A stretch of 64,000 bases of DNA from NCBI GenBank assembly GCA_013399305.1, contig VXAI01000193.1, positions 173,662 through 237,661 of the forward strand, written 5' to 3'. The translations under genes were made by a program, and so were the position numbers. Positions 1 to 11,762 of this stretch are shown here, in pieces. Under the pieces are notes generated by a model, which was given only the letters and a program-made list of their open reading frames with translations, searched no databases and was not told the origin of the DNA. Position 1 is the stretch's first letter. Every line of letters begins with the position of its first letter. This DNA is from Rostratula benghalensis (lineage: Eukaryota > Chordata > Aves > Charadriiformes > Rostratulidae).

Positions 1-226
1 AGCCTCAAGTTGAGCCAGGGAGGTTTTAGACTGGATATTAGGAAAAATTTCTTCACTGAAAGAGCTTCCTGTTGGAAGAAGCTGCTCAGGGAAGCTGTTG
101 AGTTGCTATCCATGAAGGTATTTAAAAGACATGTAGATGTGGTGCTGAGGGACATGGTTTAGTGGTGGACTTGGTAGTGTTAGGTTAATGGTTGGACTTG
201 ATGATCTTAGAGGTCTTTTCCAACAT
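1..226 (+). mobile_element. CR1 LINE 3'-end fragment, sense
   Basis: The first bases match the 3' part of an avian CR1 retrotransposon in sense orientation: a 'gatattaggaaaaatttctt' segment, then the 'gttggacttgatgatctt' motif and 'ttttccaac' near the end. The terminal ATTCTATG-type octamers are decayed. It is cut by the left edge of the window, so its 5' end cannot be judged. It is diverged, so probably an older copy. Confidence 0.75.
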
Positions 227-3200
227 CCACAGTTCCATGCTGCTATCATATGATAGCTTTTCTTCCACCCACATCTCAACTCTTCATCAGTCCCCTCCCT
301 CTTCATCTGCTCTTGCTGCCAGGTGGTCTGGCATTCCCTTATCACAGCCTCAAAGGACTCTGCAGTATGGGGGATTGAAAAAACAAACCAAATTTTCCTC
401 CTGAGCCAAGCAGGTAGGTCCCCAGGTGCCTGTCCTCATTAGAGAGATTGCTTTGGGAGCTGGATCCAGCTGGCAAAGGTTTCTCATTAGGATGGCAAGG
501 CTGAAAAAGTGAAGCTGGAGGGAAACTACGTAGCTGTGAAGTTGAGGTTGCCTTGAGGCTGAGGTTAAAGAGGTGGTGGTGGTGGTAAGAATTTTTTATT
601 TTATTTTTATTCTAGCTTAGCATTGTGGGGTTCTGTTAGTTATGGAAATGGAGGCACATTTTGGGTGTGTACAGGTTTGCTTGGATTTCCCCCCTCCCTA
701 CCTCCCCTGCTCTAAAGGTGCTATAATCTTGCAAGTGTTAAATTTTGACTAGTCCTAGCATAGGCTTGGGACAGGAAAAAGCCTGTTTTAGGGCTGCTTG
801 ATTCTGGATCTTGTGCAATGTGTGGGAGTTGAGCTCCAGCTATTTTTCTGGTAAGTATATGAGGAAAGGCAGGGAGAGTAGGTGGAGCTCAGGCTCTGCT
901 TATTTTTAAGCTAGCAAACAGCATTGCTCTGGCAGAGGAAAAAGGATTTGAAGTGTTGGGCTCCCACGTTAAAGCCATGGGCAGCTCCTGACAGCATCTT
1001 CTCTCTTAGAAACATCACAGACTTATAAGAAGGTGATCAAGAACATGGGCTGCTGCTACTGCCCTTTTGAATTGAAAGAATAGATACCAACAGAATACAA
1101 ACAGGAGCAAGAAATTAGATGCAGGACAGTTGAAGAAGCTTTAAGGGTCTTAAGTCCTTGTGTTTTGGGTCTGCCAGCCCTGCAGAACCTCTTGTTTAAT
1201 GTGGTTTGCTGTCCCTTACGTGACAGCCCGCCCATGTGCCTGTTAAGAAGCTTTTACAAAATGGACTTGATGTGGCTGGTTATAAGCTCCACAGTGCTCT
1301 TACAACAGTGCAGTACTTGCTCATTGGAATTTTGGGGCCAGCTGGACCATTCTGCATCCAGCCACGCACCTTCCCAGAAGTGGGTAAGGTGTGTGTGTGT
1401 GTGTTTGCACATCTGAGGAAGCTTTGCTTGGAGCGCAACTCCACCATGATTGTTTCAGTGGCTTCTCTTCCCCCTTGACTGTGTGTACAGAAGGAGAGGT
1501 GTTGTGTGTAACTCAGCCAAAAATCACCAACCTCTGCTCCGCCTGTATTTCAAAGGGTCAAACAGCTGCGCTTACTCAGTGACAAATGGTGATAAACACC
1601 ATCTATGGTCTGTTAAGATGACATCCTTGTGTCTGTTGGCTCCTTCTGCCTCTTATTCTGCTCTCTGGACTGATGGCATCTGCCACACCCAGTGTTGTGT
1701 GGGTGCCAGCTGCCCGTGAGATCTGGCCGTCTCGTCTCTTCTGGGTGATGAACTGCTATAGCTGCTGCTGGCTGCATATGGCAGGGCAGTTGCCTCGCCT
1801 GGCTACAGGTGGTGAATCTGCATTGCAGCTACTGTTTGCTGAAGAATGTCCCCGAGAAGAGGACACTTAAGAAAAAAGGGAGAGGGGCGCACCCCACCCC
1901 CCCCCCACACACATAAGTGAAATAACATTGGGGAAAAATTAGAGGAGGCCGTTAGCCTGCAGCTCTGTAGCCCAGTTCAACTGAGGGCACAGCAAAGCTG
2001 GGGGAAAAAAAGAAAAACAGAAATGAACTGCCAGACTCAGAAATTAGCCCACCTCATCCATCCCTATTTCCTTCCATTGCGAGGAGGCTGAAAATCTCCA
2101 TGAAGAGAAATTATGATCATTGAGTCACTCCAATAGCTGCGGTGCTGGCTGCCTGCCCTGCCAGCCTGAGAAGCAACTTGTGGGCTAATGTTTGGATTTT
2201 AGTGGTGGGAAACGAATGTCAGGCTGTACTCCCTCCATGCACCGTTGGGCTGTGCTTATGGTCGCTCTTGGCAGCGCCAAACGATTAAACAGATAAAACC
2301 ATCAGTCTTTTTATTTCCAAACATTAACCTAACTGCTAATAAAGCACAGCCCGTGTCATCCTTATGGACTTTGCGGAGCTGAGTCACATTAAAAACAGGA
2401 TCTGAATGCTGGAAAAAGCCTGGTACTCCTTTCCTGTGCGGAGAGGCGATACCTCGATGCAGGAAGGCATCTCCTCACAGCCCCCAGGGCAGGTGTGGAG
2501 GGTTTGTCAGGCCCCATGGCAGAGGAAATGCAGTGATTTTTCCCTCTTGGTGGACACTTTTCCCTCGGTGGCTGAAGGTATTTTTCCCCAAACATCTCCG
2601 TCGAAACTGGAGGGGTTTTGTAAATTCATTATGTCACAGAGGAATCTGTTTAATCAGCTGCCTTTCCCTGGAGGTGCTTTACACTTAATGAGAGGCAAGA
2701 TGGGAGGAATCAAAATTGGTTTGCATGAGTTTAGCCTCAAACCTCCCCCCAGCTGCTGTATTACTGAGCGTGCCGCAATTTAGCGGAGCAAACAGAGACA
2801 CTGAGCAGTGCTCACCCTGTCTGCGGGGGTCAGTGGCAGAAGTGAAGCCTGGAGCTCTGCAGCACATGGTTCCTTTCCTAGGTTGTTATCACGATGTCTT
2901 GATCACCATCCGTGCTCCTGCCCCAACTTGGCGAGCGCTCTCACCCCCCAGCACGTTCCGCCAGTTACGCGGAAAAGCATCTCCTGGTTTAGTTTATTTA
3001 TATGTGAACATACTAATTTAAAAAGCAGCTAAATGAGAAACATTGCCTGCCTGTGAGAAGGGCACCACAAACTTTGTGAACTAAATAAATTGTGGGGTCA
3101 CAGAGCTGGGATATGGAATAGTTTCAACTTTAGGTTTAGAAAGCATTATAAAAAAAAAAAAAACAACTTCACATGTAAAGTTAACATAGAAAGAAAGGTT

Positions 3201-4665
3201 GTTTTCTCTGCTTGCTCGCTTTCCCTTTTTTGCCCTAATCTTTTTTGATTAACATGTATCTTGCTTTTTCAGTGTGGTGGGACAGGGTGATGGAACTTTT
3301 CCCTTGCCCAGTTTTGTGCAGAGGTGTAGGATCCTCGGGAAAGCTTGCTCTGAAGGGCTCTCTGTAGATCTGTGCTTGACATTGTGCCCTTACAAACATG
3401 CAAAGTATTTTATTACTGTAAAATAATTCCCATTCCAGTACCTCATTAACTTTCACCTTTTAGCTTTTTTTTTTCTTTTCTTTTTCTTTTCCCCCCTCTG
3501 AGTAAATAAAGACAAAAATATTTGGAAGCGAGTTTTCCTGCAGCATAATTGCTGTGCTAGCAACAGCTGAGCATTTTCCATGGAGCAGGGGATCAACACA
3601 CTCCATGGGGAAGAGAAGGAAGGAGAGGGTGGTTGTTTGGGTCCCCTCAAGCTGTGGCCAGTGGAGCCAGCACTGGCCCCAGAGGCAGGCTTTTTGGGAC
3701 ACCATCCCGGGAACCTGGCAGGTGGGGGCCGGTATCCGTTGTCCTTCAAGCAGCTTTCAAAGAAACAGCCAAAAAAAAAACCCCTCTGAACTGTCTGGGG
3801 GCTTTTTGACCCACTCTGGGTCCCAGTGGTCTTGCTGTCCAAAATCACACCCCAGAGCCAGGTGTATTGAAAGAAGTCCAGTTTTGCAACGGTGAGTCCA
3901 TTAATTTACCTGCCAAAGCATCTGTGATAGGTCTTTGCTCTGTGGAGCTCTATTAAAAGCTAGTGGTTTATTACCCATTTATAATATAAACTTCTGCGTA
4001 ACTGCATGTGTCTTGGATGTAGATATTTAGTTTTGATGTGACTAAAACCAAACTGTATGTTTGTGTTAACGTTATAAGATGTATAGCTTGGAATGAACAA
4101 AGCACTTTTCCCAGAAAGATGAAATGTAATGGATGCTAAAGTAGATGTACAGTCATTGCATTTATTTTACTTTCAGCTGTTATAATTGATAGTCTATATA
4201 ATGTATACATATGGGTTTGTGAGAGTGCCACTTAACAAATTATTTAGAGATTATTTACGAGATGTTGGTACCTTTCCCACTTTTTTTTTTTTTTAAAGTT
4301 TAAAAGGACTGAAGGGGAAAACACAATTTAGCATGGGATTGATTTTACGTCATCTGGTTTTACATGAAGTAGTGTTACAGTATTAAAGAATTGCACTGTC
4401 ATCTCTTGCTGTGGAGTTGCGTTATGTTCTGTAGCCTTGGCTCACTTATTAATGCTCCAGCAACTCACTCTTAATTGTTCAGCAAATGACACAACATATG
4501 AGGAAATAATACCTAGGATGTGATTTATATCTCTTCAGGCAAAGGCAATGGGAACTGAATAATCTGCCTTCATTTATTATACTGCAACATGGGAACAGCC
4601 AAGGAATCTGAAAACTGTGGCCAGTTGAGACCTGCTGAAAACCCATACCCTGGAAATAGAAAGTG
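227..4665. other. Intergenic, no gene recognised
   Basis: No recognisable coding exon or CR1 copy. It contains a short TG run near 1,390-1,405 and several A or T homopolymers (3,150, 3,470, 4,280). The stretch around 2,200-2,400 is free of repeats and AT-rich, and could be a conserved noncoding element. Short open frames flanked by possible splice sites occur near 1,010-1,085 and 1,227-1,385, but I recognise no protein family in them. Confidence 0.5.
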
Positions 4666-5324
4666 CATAGAATCATAGAATGGTTTGGGTTGGAAGGGAC
4701 CTGAAAGATCATCCAGTTCCAACCCCCCTACCATGGGCAGGGACACCTCCCACCAGGCCAGGTTGCTCAAAAACCCATCCAGCCTGGCCTTGAACCCCTC
4801 CAGGGATGGGGCATCCCCAGCTTCTCTGGGCAACCTGTTCCAGTGTCTCACCACCCTCACAGGAAAGGATTTCTGCATGATATTTAACTCAAGTCTCCCC
4901 TCTTTCAGTTAAAAATCCATTACCCCTCATCCCATTGCTCCACTTCACGATCAAGAGTCCCCCCCCCAGCTTTACAGTAGCTCCCCCTCTCCCCTTCCCC
5001 TTTAGGTATTAGAAGGTCATTATAAGGTCTCCCTGGAGCCTTCTCTTCTTCAGGCTGAACAGCCCCAACTCTCTCAGCCTGTCCTCGTAGGGGAGGTGCT
5101 CCAGCCCTCTGAGCATCATGGCCTCATCCAGACCTGTTCCAACAGGTCCACATCCTTCCTGTGCTGAGAGCTCCAGAGCTGGACACAGTATTCCAGATGG
5201 GATGTCACCAGAGCAGAGTAGAAGGGCAGAATCACCTCTCTTGACCTGCTGGCCACATTCCTTTTCATGTCGCCTGGGCTGCCAGCGTGTGTTGCCGGCT
5301 CGTGGTGAGCTTCTCATCAACCAT
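4666..5324 (-). mobile_element. CR1 LINE fragment, antisense, about 650 bp
   Basis: It begins on the plus strand with 'agaatcatagaatggtttgg', the reverse complement of a CR1 3' terminus with its ATTCTATGATTCT octamers. It continues through the diagnostic 'catgggcagggacacctccc' block into upstream CR1 sequence (the 'ggctgaacagccccaactc' and 'cctgtcctcgtaggggaggt' region). This is one of the longest CR1 copies here. An internal pyrimidine-rich segment near 4,955-5,005 is low complexity. Confidence 0.93.
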
Positions 5325-5830
5325 CTGCTCTATCAGTCATGAACAAGTCTGAATTGCTCTCAGTACATCTCACACATGTTTAGTTTTAACACCTGCATCC
5401 CATAGTGGAGAGGACCTTAGAGGGTCTGAGCTTGTGTGTGCTGGGCAGATCAAGCGTGGTGTGCTGACCAAAACCCAGCCCAGCACAGTTGCTGTACACT
5501 CACTGTAGGGAGTAGGGGTGTACAGCCAGGTGAATACCATCTGGTTCCAGGGGGACATGGATACACTGAGCCAGCAGGACTTCTGGGAGGAGAAGGAAGG
5601 GGAGAATGGGTGTAGGGAAGGGATTTTTACAGCTGCTGGGATTTCCCACTATGAGTCTACCTGGAGCAGTGGAGCCACCTGCCAACACAAGCATCAGTCC
5701 ACCAGTTTCTAGAAAGTGGTTAGAAGTGGTGGAGGGCAGAAATAGTTTTTAACAGCTAGCTCTCCCACCGCAGAAATATTGCATCCAGTCCAGTCCCAAG
5801 CTTGGCTTCCCTGACTTTAAATACTTTAAA

Positions 5831-5953
5831 TGTATTAAAGATCAATGACTGCAAAGATCAAGTGAAAAAAACCCAACTGGGGTATGTAGATTGTCTGGCT
5901 CATTCTGATTACATTTCCTTTTGTCTTGCTCCCTTCCTTGAAAGGCAAATGGT
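5831..5953 (+). repeat. Local direct duplication, copy 1
   Basis: About 125 bases starting 'tgtattaaagatcaatgact' and ending 'ggcaaatggt' recur about 690 bases downstream with small substitutions and indels. Both copies share 'gcaaagatcaagtgaaaaaa', 'ggggtatgtagattgtctg' and 'ctgattacatttccttttgt'. The spacing and order indicate a segmental duplication and not a family of dispersed repeats; I see no third copy in the window. Confidence 0.85.
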
Positions 5954-6514
5954 ACAGATCTTCTGGTGCAACCTCCTTTGGAGGCCAGAACCATTTCAGT
6001 CTATTGTTTGTACTCCTTTCAGCCTCCAGAAAGAGCTGAAGAGTAGAAACTTGGTCTCCAGCATGTTCCATGGGTGCGTGGGTCAATTTTTTTTAAACTA
6101 GTTCAAACTCATACTATTTCTCTCCCAACTCCACCACACCCATTTCTCTTGCCTTTTCCCAAAGTAATTAATTTTAAAACAAACATGTTTTTAGCCAAAG
6201 GAAGTCAGAAGATAAATGTATTGGAAATAGGACTGTTTTCCTTCCTTGTAAGTAAAATATGCTCCCATGTGTGCTCTACATATTTCACAGGATCAAGTCT
6301 TTAATGATGTTGCAGATTAGCATCTTGAATTTGCGGCGGCCTGAGTTGCCCCATCTTTCACGTTTATTAGAATTTTTCCTTTCCGTGCCATTTCTTTTCC
6401 TATCCCTTTTGATTTCTGATCTTTTTATTTTGACAGGAAGAATGTAAGTGCATTTTGTAGGACAAAAATGAAATATCACTTGAGTATTTCACAGATTGCA
6501 TGAAATACAATGCA

Positions 6515-6640
6515 TGTATTAAAGATCAACTACTGCAAAGATCAAGTGAAAAAAAAAACAAATGGGGTATGTAGATTGTCTGTTTCGTTCTGATTACATT
6601 TCCTTTTGTGTCTTGCTCTCTACCTTGAAGGGCAAATGGT
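6515..6640 (+). repeat. Local direct duplication, copy 2, bounded by short repeats
   Basis: This is the second copy of the segment at 5,831. It is bounded on both sides by a 26-base direct repeat of the form TATTTCAYRGRTTGCATGAAATACAA (6,485-6,510 and 6,640-6,665). Copy 1 lacks these flanks, so the insertion or duplication that made copy 2 also duplicated its target flank. Confidence 0.8.
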
Positions 6641-6834
6641 ATTTCATGGGTTGCATGAAATACAACCCTTGGAGGGCATGACCTTGTTAAGGCAATGGTA
6701 GCCTAGTTCAGTGAAGATGTGAAGTGGTAGAGTCTTCGCCCACAGAACAGCTCAACTGTGTCTAAGAGGGGTCTTAAATTCACTGGCAACTTCCAACCTT
6801 GTGTGCTCTCTGCACAGCTTATTTTCAGTGTTGC

Positions 6835-7107
6835 TCAGTGACAGGGCAAGAAGTAAGCAGCACAAACTTGTACATAAGATGTTCCATCCAAACCTGAGGA
6901 GGAACTTCCTCACTTTGAGGGTGGTGGAGTGCTGGAACAGGCTGCTCAGAAAGGTGGGGGAAGTGTTTGTCTCTGGGGATATTCAAAACCCACATGGACA
7001 AGTTCCTGTGCATCCTGCTCTGGGTGGACCTGCTTTGGCAGGGGGGTTGGACTGGATGATCTCCTGAGGTCCCTTCCAAACCGATATCATTCTGTGATTC
7101 TGTAATC
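6835..7107 (+). mobile_element. CR1 LINE 3' end, sense
   Basis: The sense-oriented CR1 tail runs from 'gacagggcaagaagtaagca' through 'aggaggaacttcctcacttt', the 'ctgctttggcaggggggttg' block and 'tggatgatctcctgaggtcc'. It ends in the octamers 'cattctgtgattctgtaat'. The body belongs to the CR1 subtype with 'ggtggacctgctttggcag'. It is truncated at the 5' side, as is usual for CR1. Confidence 0.93.
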
Positions 7108-10100
7108 TACACTGCAGGACAGCAAGCTGTGTTCTGGAGATCTCTGATAGGAAAAGTCCAGATGTGCTCCCCAAGTTAACGTGTGCCCAAGGTGGTCTGG
7201 ATGAGTTGGGCATGGGTAGACTGTGTTTCAGACCCAGGTGCTGCAAGGCATGCTCTTCACCTGTGGAGTGTGAATGGCCCAAAGTACCCACAAGATACAC
7301 AGTGGAGTTGAAAGATGATGGTGTAGAAGGAAGGTTGGAAGGCTGGATCAGAGAACTTGGTATGCTCTTCACTTCTTTGTGTGCTTTCAGACATAACAGG
7401 GCTTTAAAGCCTTTCCAGGCTCTTTACCTCAGTTTGAGAGAGTCTCTGAATCCCACTGAGAACCCTTTATGCTGTTGATTTTGTTGATTAATCACCTTGG
7501 GTCCTCAATGTTACTGTTCTAAAATATCAAGCTCTGTGGTTACGAAGAAGAAACAGAGTGAAGTTCTCTTGCTTAATGGGACTTGGATGCACAACTGCAT
7601 TGTACTTACATTTCTGTGGGAAGCAAAAGTGGGGACTCCTTTGCTTACAGAATGGTAGAAAAACAGAAATTAAGAGCCCTGAGGAAATGTCTGGGAGCTG
7701 CTGGCATGTGTACAGTTCAGGAAGGAAAGCAAGCACAGAGTGTTAGGCAATTCCTGTGCATGGTCATCTGTCACACAAACTACAAACCCTGCGGACCTTA
7801 AGGACATCTCTTTTGAGTTCTAAAATCCTGCAACTAATCTGAGTCATTTGCACAGCTGAACAGACTCAAGGTCTCTTAAGTAAATTGGAAATACCTATAA
7901 TTTTGCAGGAAATTAGGCAACAGTTAGGTAGTCCCAAAGCAGGGGAAGAAATAAAAAGAAGCATAAAACCTGTGGTCTCTGGGAAAGCTCTGGGTGAAGA
8001 TGACTTTCTAATAGAATTTTCTAAACTCTTTCAGACTCACTTGGCTCCCGTCACACGGAAAAATTTTCGAAAGGCCAAAGCAAAAGGGTTCCATTTCAGC
8101 ATTAATTGCAGTGTTGGGTTTTCTTAACTCTCTTTCCTAGGAAATAACTCACCAATGCACCATTTGCAATAATTAAATTACAGGCCAATTCTTTTGAGTA
8201 ATGTGACTCAGAAGACACAGGTTAAAATAGCATCTAGAAAAATGTCTGAACAGCATACCTTATGGACGAGAACTTAGCGTGTATCTTGATGTTCACATTA
8301 ATCAGAAAGCTGCTAACAGAGTCTATAGGCCTGTTATTATAATTTGCTATTTTTAAAATTCTCTGAAGTAATCAGAAAATCAACCAGCTCAACATCCCTA
8401 AAGAGAGCTGCTTCCCACCCACCAGCAGTGCCTGACTTCACTGTTGACATAAAAACCATGAGGATCTCAGTCTAGTATTCTGCCGTGTAATTGTCTCCTT
8501 AATTTTGGCCTTGTTGAAAGTCTGCTGGAAAACTGAGCTTGTGTGTCCTCATTAGAAGCAATTCATATGTAAATCATTTAAGAACTCTTTTTTTCTTTTT
8601 CTTTTTTTTTTTTAACTTAAAGCAAGCAAGCCTCCCCGTGACTCAAACATTCTGCAGGCTCTTGCTCCTCTTGTGGCTCCCTTGTGGCTGTGACTCCTGG
8701 TGAATCCACTGCTGAGCGAGGGGGCTGCTGACCACACTTCTCTTGCCTTAGCTGCTGGAGAAAGCATCTGTCAAGAGATTTTACCTTTTGCCAACCTTGG
8801 TTTAGCCACCAAAAGGGCATGAGATGAAACTCTGCTCTCATCTTCTGTACTTGTACACCCATGGAAGGTGCTTCCCTCCTTTTAGTCAATGATAGCCATC
8901 TAGTTAGTAACTTTTCTGCGTGTTTGAAGGCTTAATTTTTGTTCTTTTATGTGCAAAAATAAGCTGAAGTGGTAGCATAGCAATAGTGGAATGACATCCT
9001 AGTGTTAAAATGGAATGACTTTGAAAAGACATCAAATAAACACCAGTCAGATGAGTTCCCTGGACTTCTATCAATAAAACTGATGAAGAAGCCTGTGAGG
9101 TAACAGCCAAGTACGTGTCTCAGAGCACAACTTTGATAAAGTCTGGGCACCTCTTTCTTCTGAATATTTCTGGAGTTGGAAATGGAAGTTATCAGAAGTA
9201 TGCTATTGAAAGTGTTGACAGGGCTTTGAAGGTGTAAAAGAACATCACATCTTTACCATGAATTCTGTGCTTTTGAGTTGGATGAGCCGAGTCCCTTCGC
9301 GCTCCAAACTGCTCCGAAAATATAACGTCTGAGGTATTTGTCTCCAAGAAAGCTCGGTCTTCGTTGCTCATGAATAAGCTTTACACTATTGTTGAAGGTG
9401 TTTGGAGCTTCCTTTTGGCTCCCTGTTATTGGAGACACATGAAAATGTAGATGAGTGGGACTAGGTAGCAGGTGATGAAATTCAAGCTGATTAAAAAACT
9501 GTCAGAACTCTATGTTTTTTTCTTTTATAAAGAATTCTACATAGAAAAGTAGCAGGGGAAAGAAAATAAAGGTGTGAAGCCCAAGGTAATCTGGGAGCCA
9601 GGTAACTGTTTATTGTTCACGAATTGTCCAGTTCATTGCAAAATAAATCTTGTAGCTGCCAGGAATCTGACCTTGTGCCCAGAAATGTGTAAAAGCACAG
9701 CTGGCCCTGTCTGGGCTGGAAATCAGCTTTAAGACTAATGGCAAATACTTTATTTCAAGAGAGTATTTAGCTTTAAAAAAAAAATGAATAGGGACTGCAT
9801 GTTCCAAATGTCATCTGTCAATTTAACAAATGGCAATATATACACATCCTAATGCCAGATTGCTGTTTCATTAGGCTCCTCACGGTTATTCCTTCTTGGT
9901 AGCTGGCGTTATTCTTGCTGGAGCAGCAGAAAGTCAGGAGGGCAGAGGCTCCTCAGCTTCACGGTGCAGCTCCTCACCACTTTGGGGAGGCAGCAGGAGG
10001 AAAATAGGCTGCAGAATATAAAAATACTAAGTGAGAGAGATAGGAAAGCACATTCCTCGGTACAGTTGGGTTGAGCTCGGCACGGGACCAGGCACAGAGA

Positions 10101-10483
10101 GACCTTGGAGTTAAGTTTGTGACTGCAGCCTCGGCACAGGGGCAAGTGCTGGTGGCTGCTGAATGGCAAAGGTGGTCTGAAATCTGAAGTGAACAGGCAG
10201 GTGGCTCTGAATGTGAGTGCTCTGCAGCTCTGCCACAGGGTATACAGGAGGATTAAAGACTCACCCTGGCTGGTCCGAGACTGAATAAAGTTCCAGTGCA
10301 ACACGGGTGAAGTGAGCAAGCTCTGAGGAAACACCCAAGGTTATGGGAAAGATGGGAAAGAGTCTGAGCCACTCCACAGGGCCCAGCTCCAACCCATCCC
10401 ACTGCCATTCCCTGTGGCACTGCAAGGACTCAGTAATTCTATAGGTAAATCCATAGGTTGAAATTCCCTGAGCTGTATGACAC
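7108..10483. other. Intergenic; contains a fossil non-CR1 LINE
   Basis: Apart from the reverse-transcriptase relic at 7,870-8,280, no gene or CR1 copy is recognised. Several medium open frames exist (for example minus 9,253-9,438 and 9,909-10,334), but none shows a known domain or supporting splice structure. Confidence 0.5.
7870..8280 (+). mobile_element. Fossil L1/Tx1-type LINE reverse-transcriptase fragment
   Basis: One frame encodes a decayed copy of the start of a non-LTR reverse-transcriptase domain. Visible blocks in order are EEIKRSIKPVVSGKALGEDD, then FLIEFSKLFQTHLAP (compare the family pattern EEI..aI..GK.PGpDGf..EFyK.F...LAP), and after about 60 residues, in the same frame and past two stops (near 8,125 and 8,170), NYRPILLSNVTQK followed by VKIASRK (compare YRPISLLN.d.Kil.KilA.RL). 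These blocks and their spacing are established for L1/Tx1-clade ORF2 proteins; CR1 lacks this exact pattern. The G-to-E change in the GPDG motif and the stops show it is dead. Clade assignment is inference from motif appearance only. Confidence 0.7.
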
Positions 10484-10712
10484 CACAGAATGATAATGGG
10501 TTGGAAGGGACCTCTGGATACCATCTAGTCCAACCCCCCTGCCAAAGCAGGTCCGCATAGAGCAGGTTACACAGGAACTTGCCCAGGTGGGTTTTTAATG
10601 TCTCCAGAGACAGCCTGTTCTAGGGCTCTGCCACTCTCAAAGTAAAGAAGGTCCTCCTCAGGTTTAGATGGAACTTCCTATGTGCAAGTTTGTGCTCATT
10701 TCCTCTGGCACC
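10484..10712 (-). mobile_element. CR1 LINE 3' end, antisense
   Basis: The plus strand reads 'cacagaatgataatgggttg', 'gtccaacccccctgccaaag' and then 'gtttttaatgtctccagaga', the reverse complement of the same CR1 subtype as the copy at 6,835. It ends in 'ttgtgctcatttcctctggc', the antisense of the 'gggcacaaact' block. Confidence 0.92.
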
Positions 10713-11545
10713 AAGGTTGCCAGATCTTCCCTGCGGTGGAAATGCTACTGGAGAGCCCTGTGCTGTCACTAACGAAGGTTTTCTTGCAATGGTGGCTGAG
10801 AGCTTTCAGCCCTCCCTGTTGTCATGGGCAGCTCGAGCATCCTGATGGAGCTCCCTGTCAGGATAAACACACTTAAATATTAAAATGTGCACTGAACAGA
10901 CATAGTTTGGAATGAATCATCCAGGCTAGCACTACACAAGCACGATTGGGAAGAAATTGCAGGGAGTAAGAAAATTAATTTCTTTTAAAAAAACCCAAGT
11001 ATTTGCTGTCTCCAGGGTCAGATTTAGTAATCACAGGCTGGGCACTGCACAGGCAGAGGGTTTCCTCAGCAGGGAGCTCTGAGTGTACGTGTGAGGCCAG
11101 GGCACACAAGTGCAGCTGGATAACTCTGTCCCCAGGCTAAACTGACTTATTTGCTTGCACCACAGCGTCTGGGGGAGTTCATGCTGGGATTAGTAAACCA
11201 CGGGTAATGTGAAGTAACCTCCCCCCTGCCCCACAGCACTCCTGCAAGAGGCTGCTGCTCCTGGGCAGAGTCTCTCTGGGGGGTGAGGGGCACAGTCAGT
11301 GAGCGGCTGCATTCAGCATCCTGCCGGGAGGCTTTTGGGAAGGGAAAAGCGAATTGGGTCCTCACTAAGCGCTTGCATGAATGCTGATGTGCCCACCCAG
11401 AAGCAGCAGAGAGGGTCTGCTGGGGAGGCCAGGATCCTACAACTCCTACAACCTCTTTTTCTGCTCAAACCAGCTGATAGTGAATTTTGTCTGGTTTTGT
11501 TTTGGGGTTTTTTTTTTGTTTTCAAGAAAAGCAAGGTTTGAAGGG

Positions 11546-11762
11546 AGAATCGTAGAATGGTTTGGGTTGGAAGGGACCTTAAAGATCATCCAGTTCCAAC
11601 CCCCCTGCCATGGGCAGGGACACCTCCCACCAGACCAGGTTGCTCCAAGCCCCATCCAGCCTGGCCTTGAACCCCTCCAGGGATGGGGCAGCCACAGCTT
11701 CTCTGGGCAACCTGTCCCAGTGTCTCACCACCCTCACAGGAAAGTATTTCTTTCTGGTATAA
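11546..11762 (-). mobile_element. CR1 LINE 3' end, antisense
   Basis: The plus strand starts 'agaatcgtagaatggtttgg' and runs through 'catgggcagggacacctccc' to 'cctcacaggaaagtatttct'. It is well preserved, with few differences from the copies at 4,666 and 21,946, so it belongs to the same relatively young CR1 subtype. Confidence 0.94.

Larger units (their letters stand above)
5325..6834. other. Intergenic with a local duplication
   Basis: No gene seen. A segment near 5,831-5,953 recurs at 6,515-6,640 (listed separately). The rest is AT-rich unique-looking sequence with no CR1 signature. Confidence 0.5.

Noticed and set aside
3453..3848. 131-codon minus-strand frame
   Set aside because: The C-terminal end is a lysine run from a T-homopolymer; no domain or splice context.
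9909..10334. 141-codon minus-strand frame
   Set aside because: Cys/Ser/Leu-rich, resembles translated intergenic sequence, no family match.
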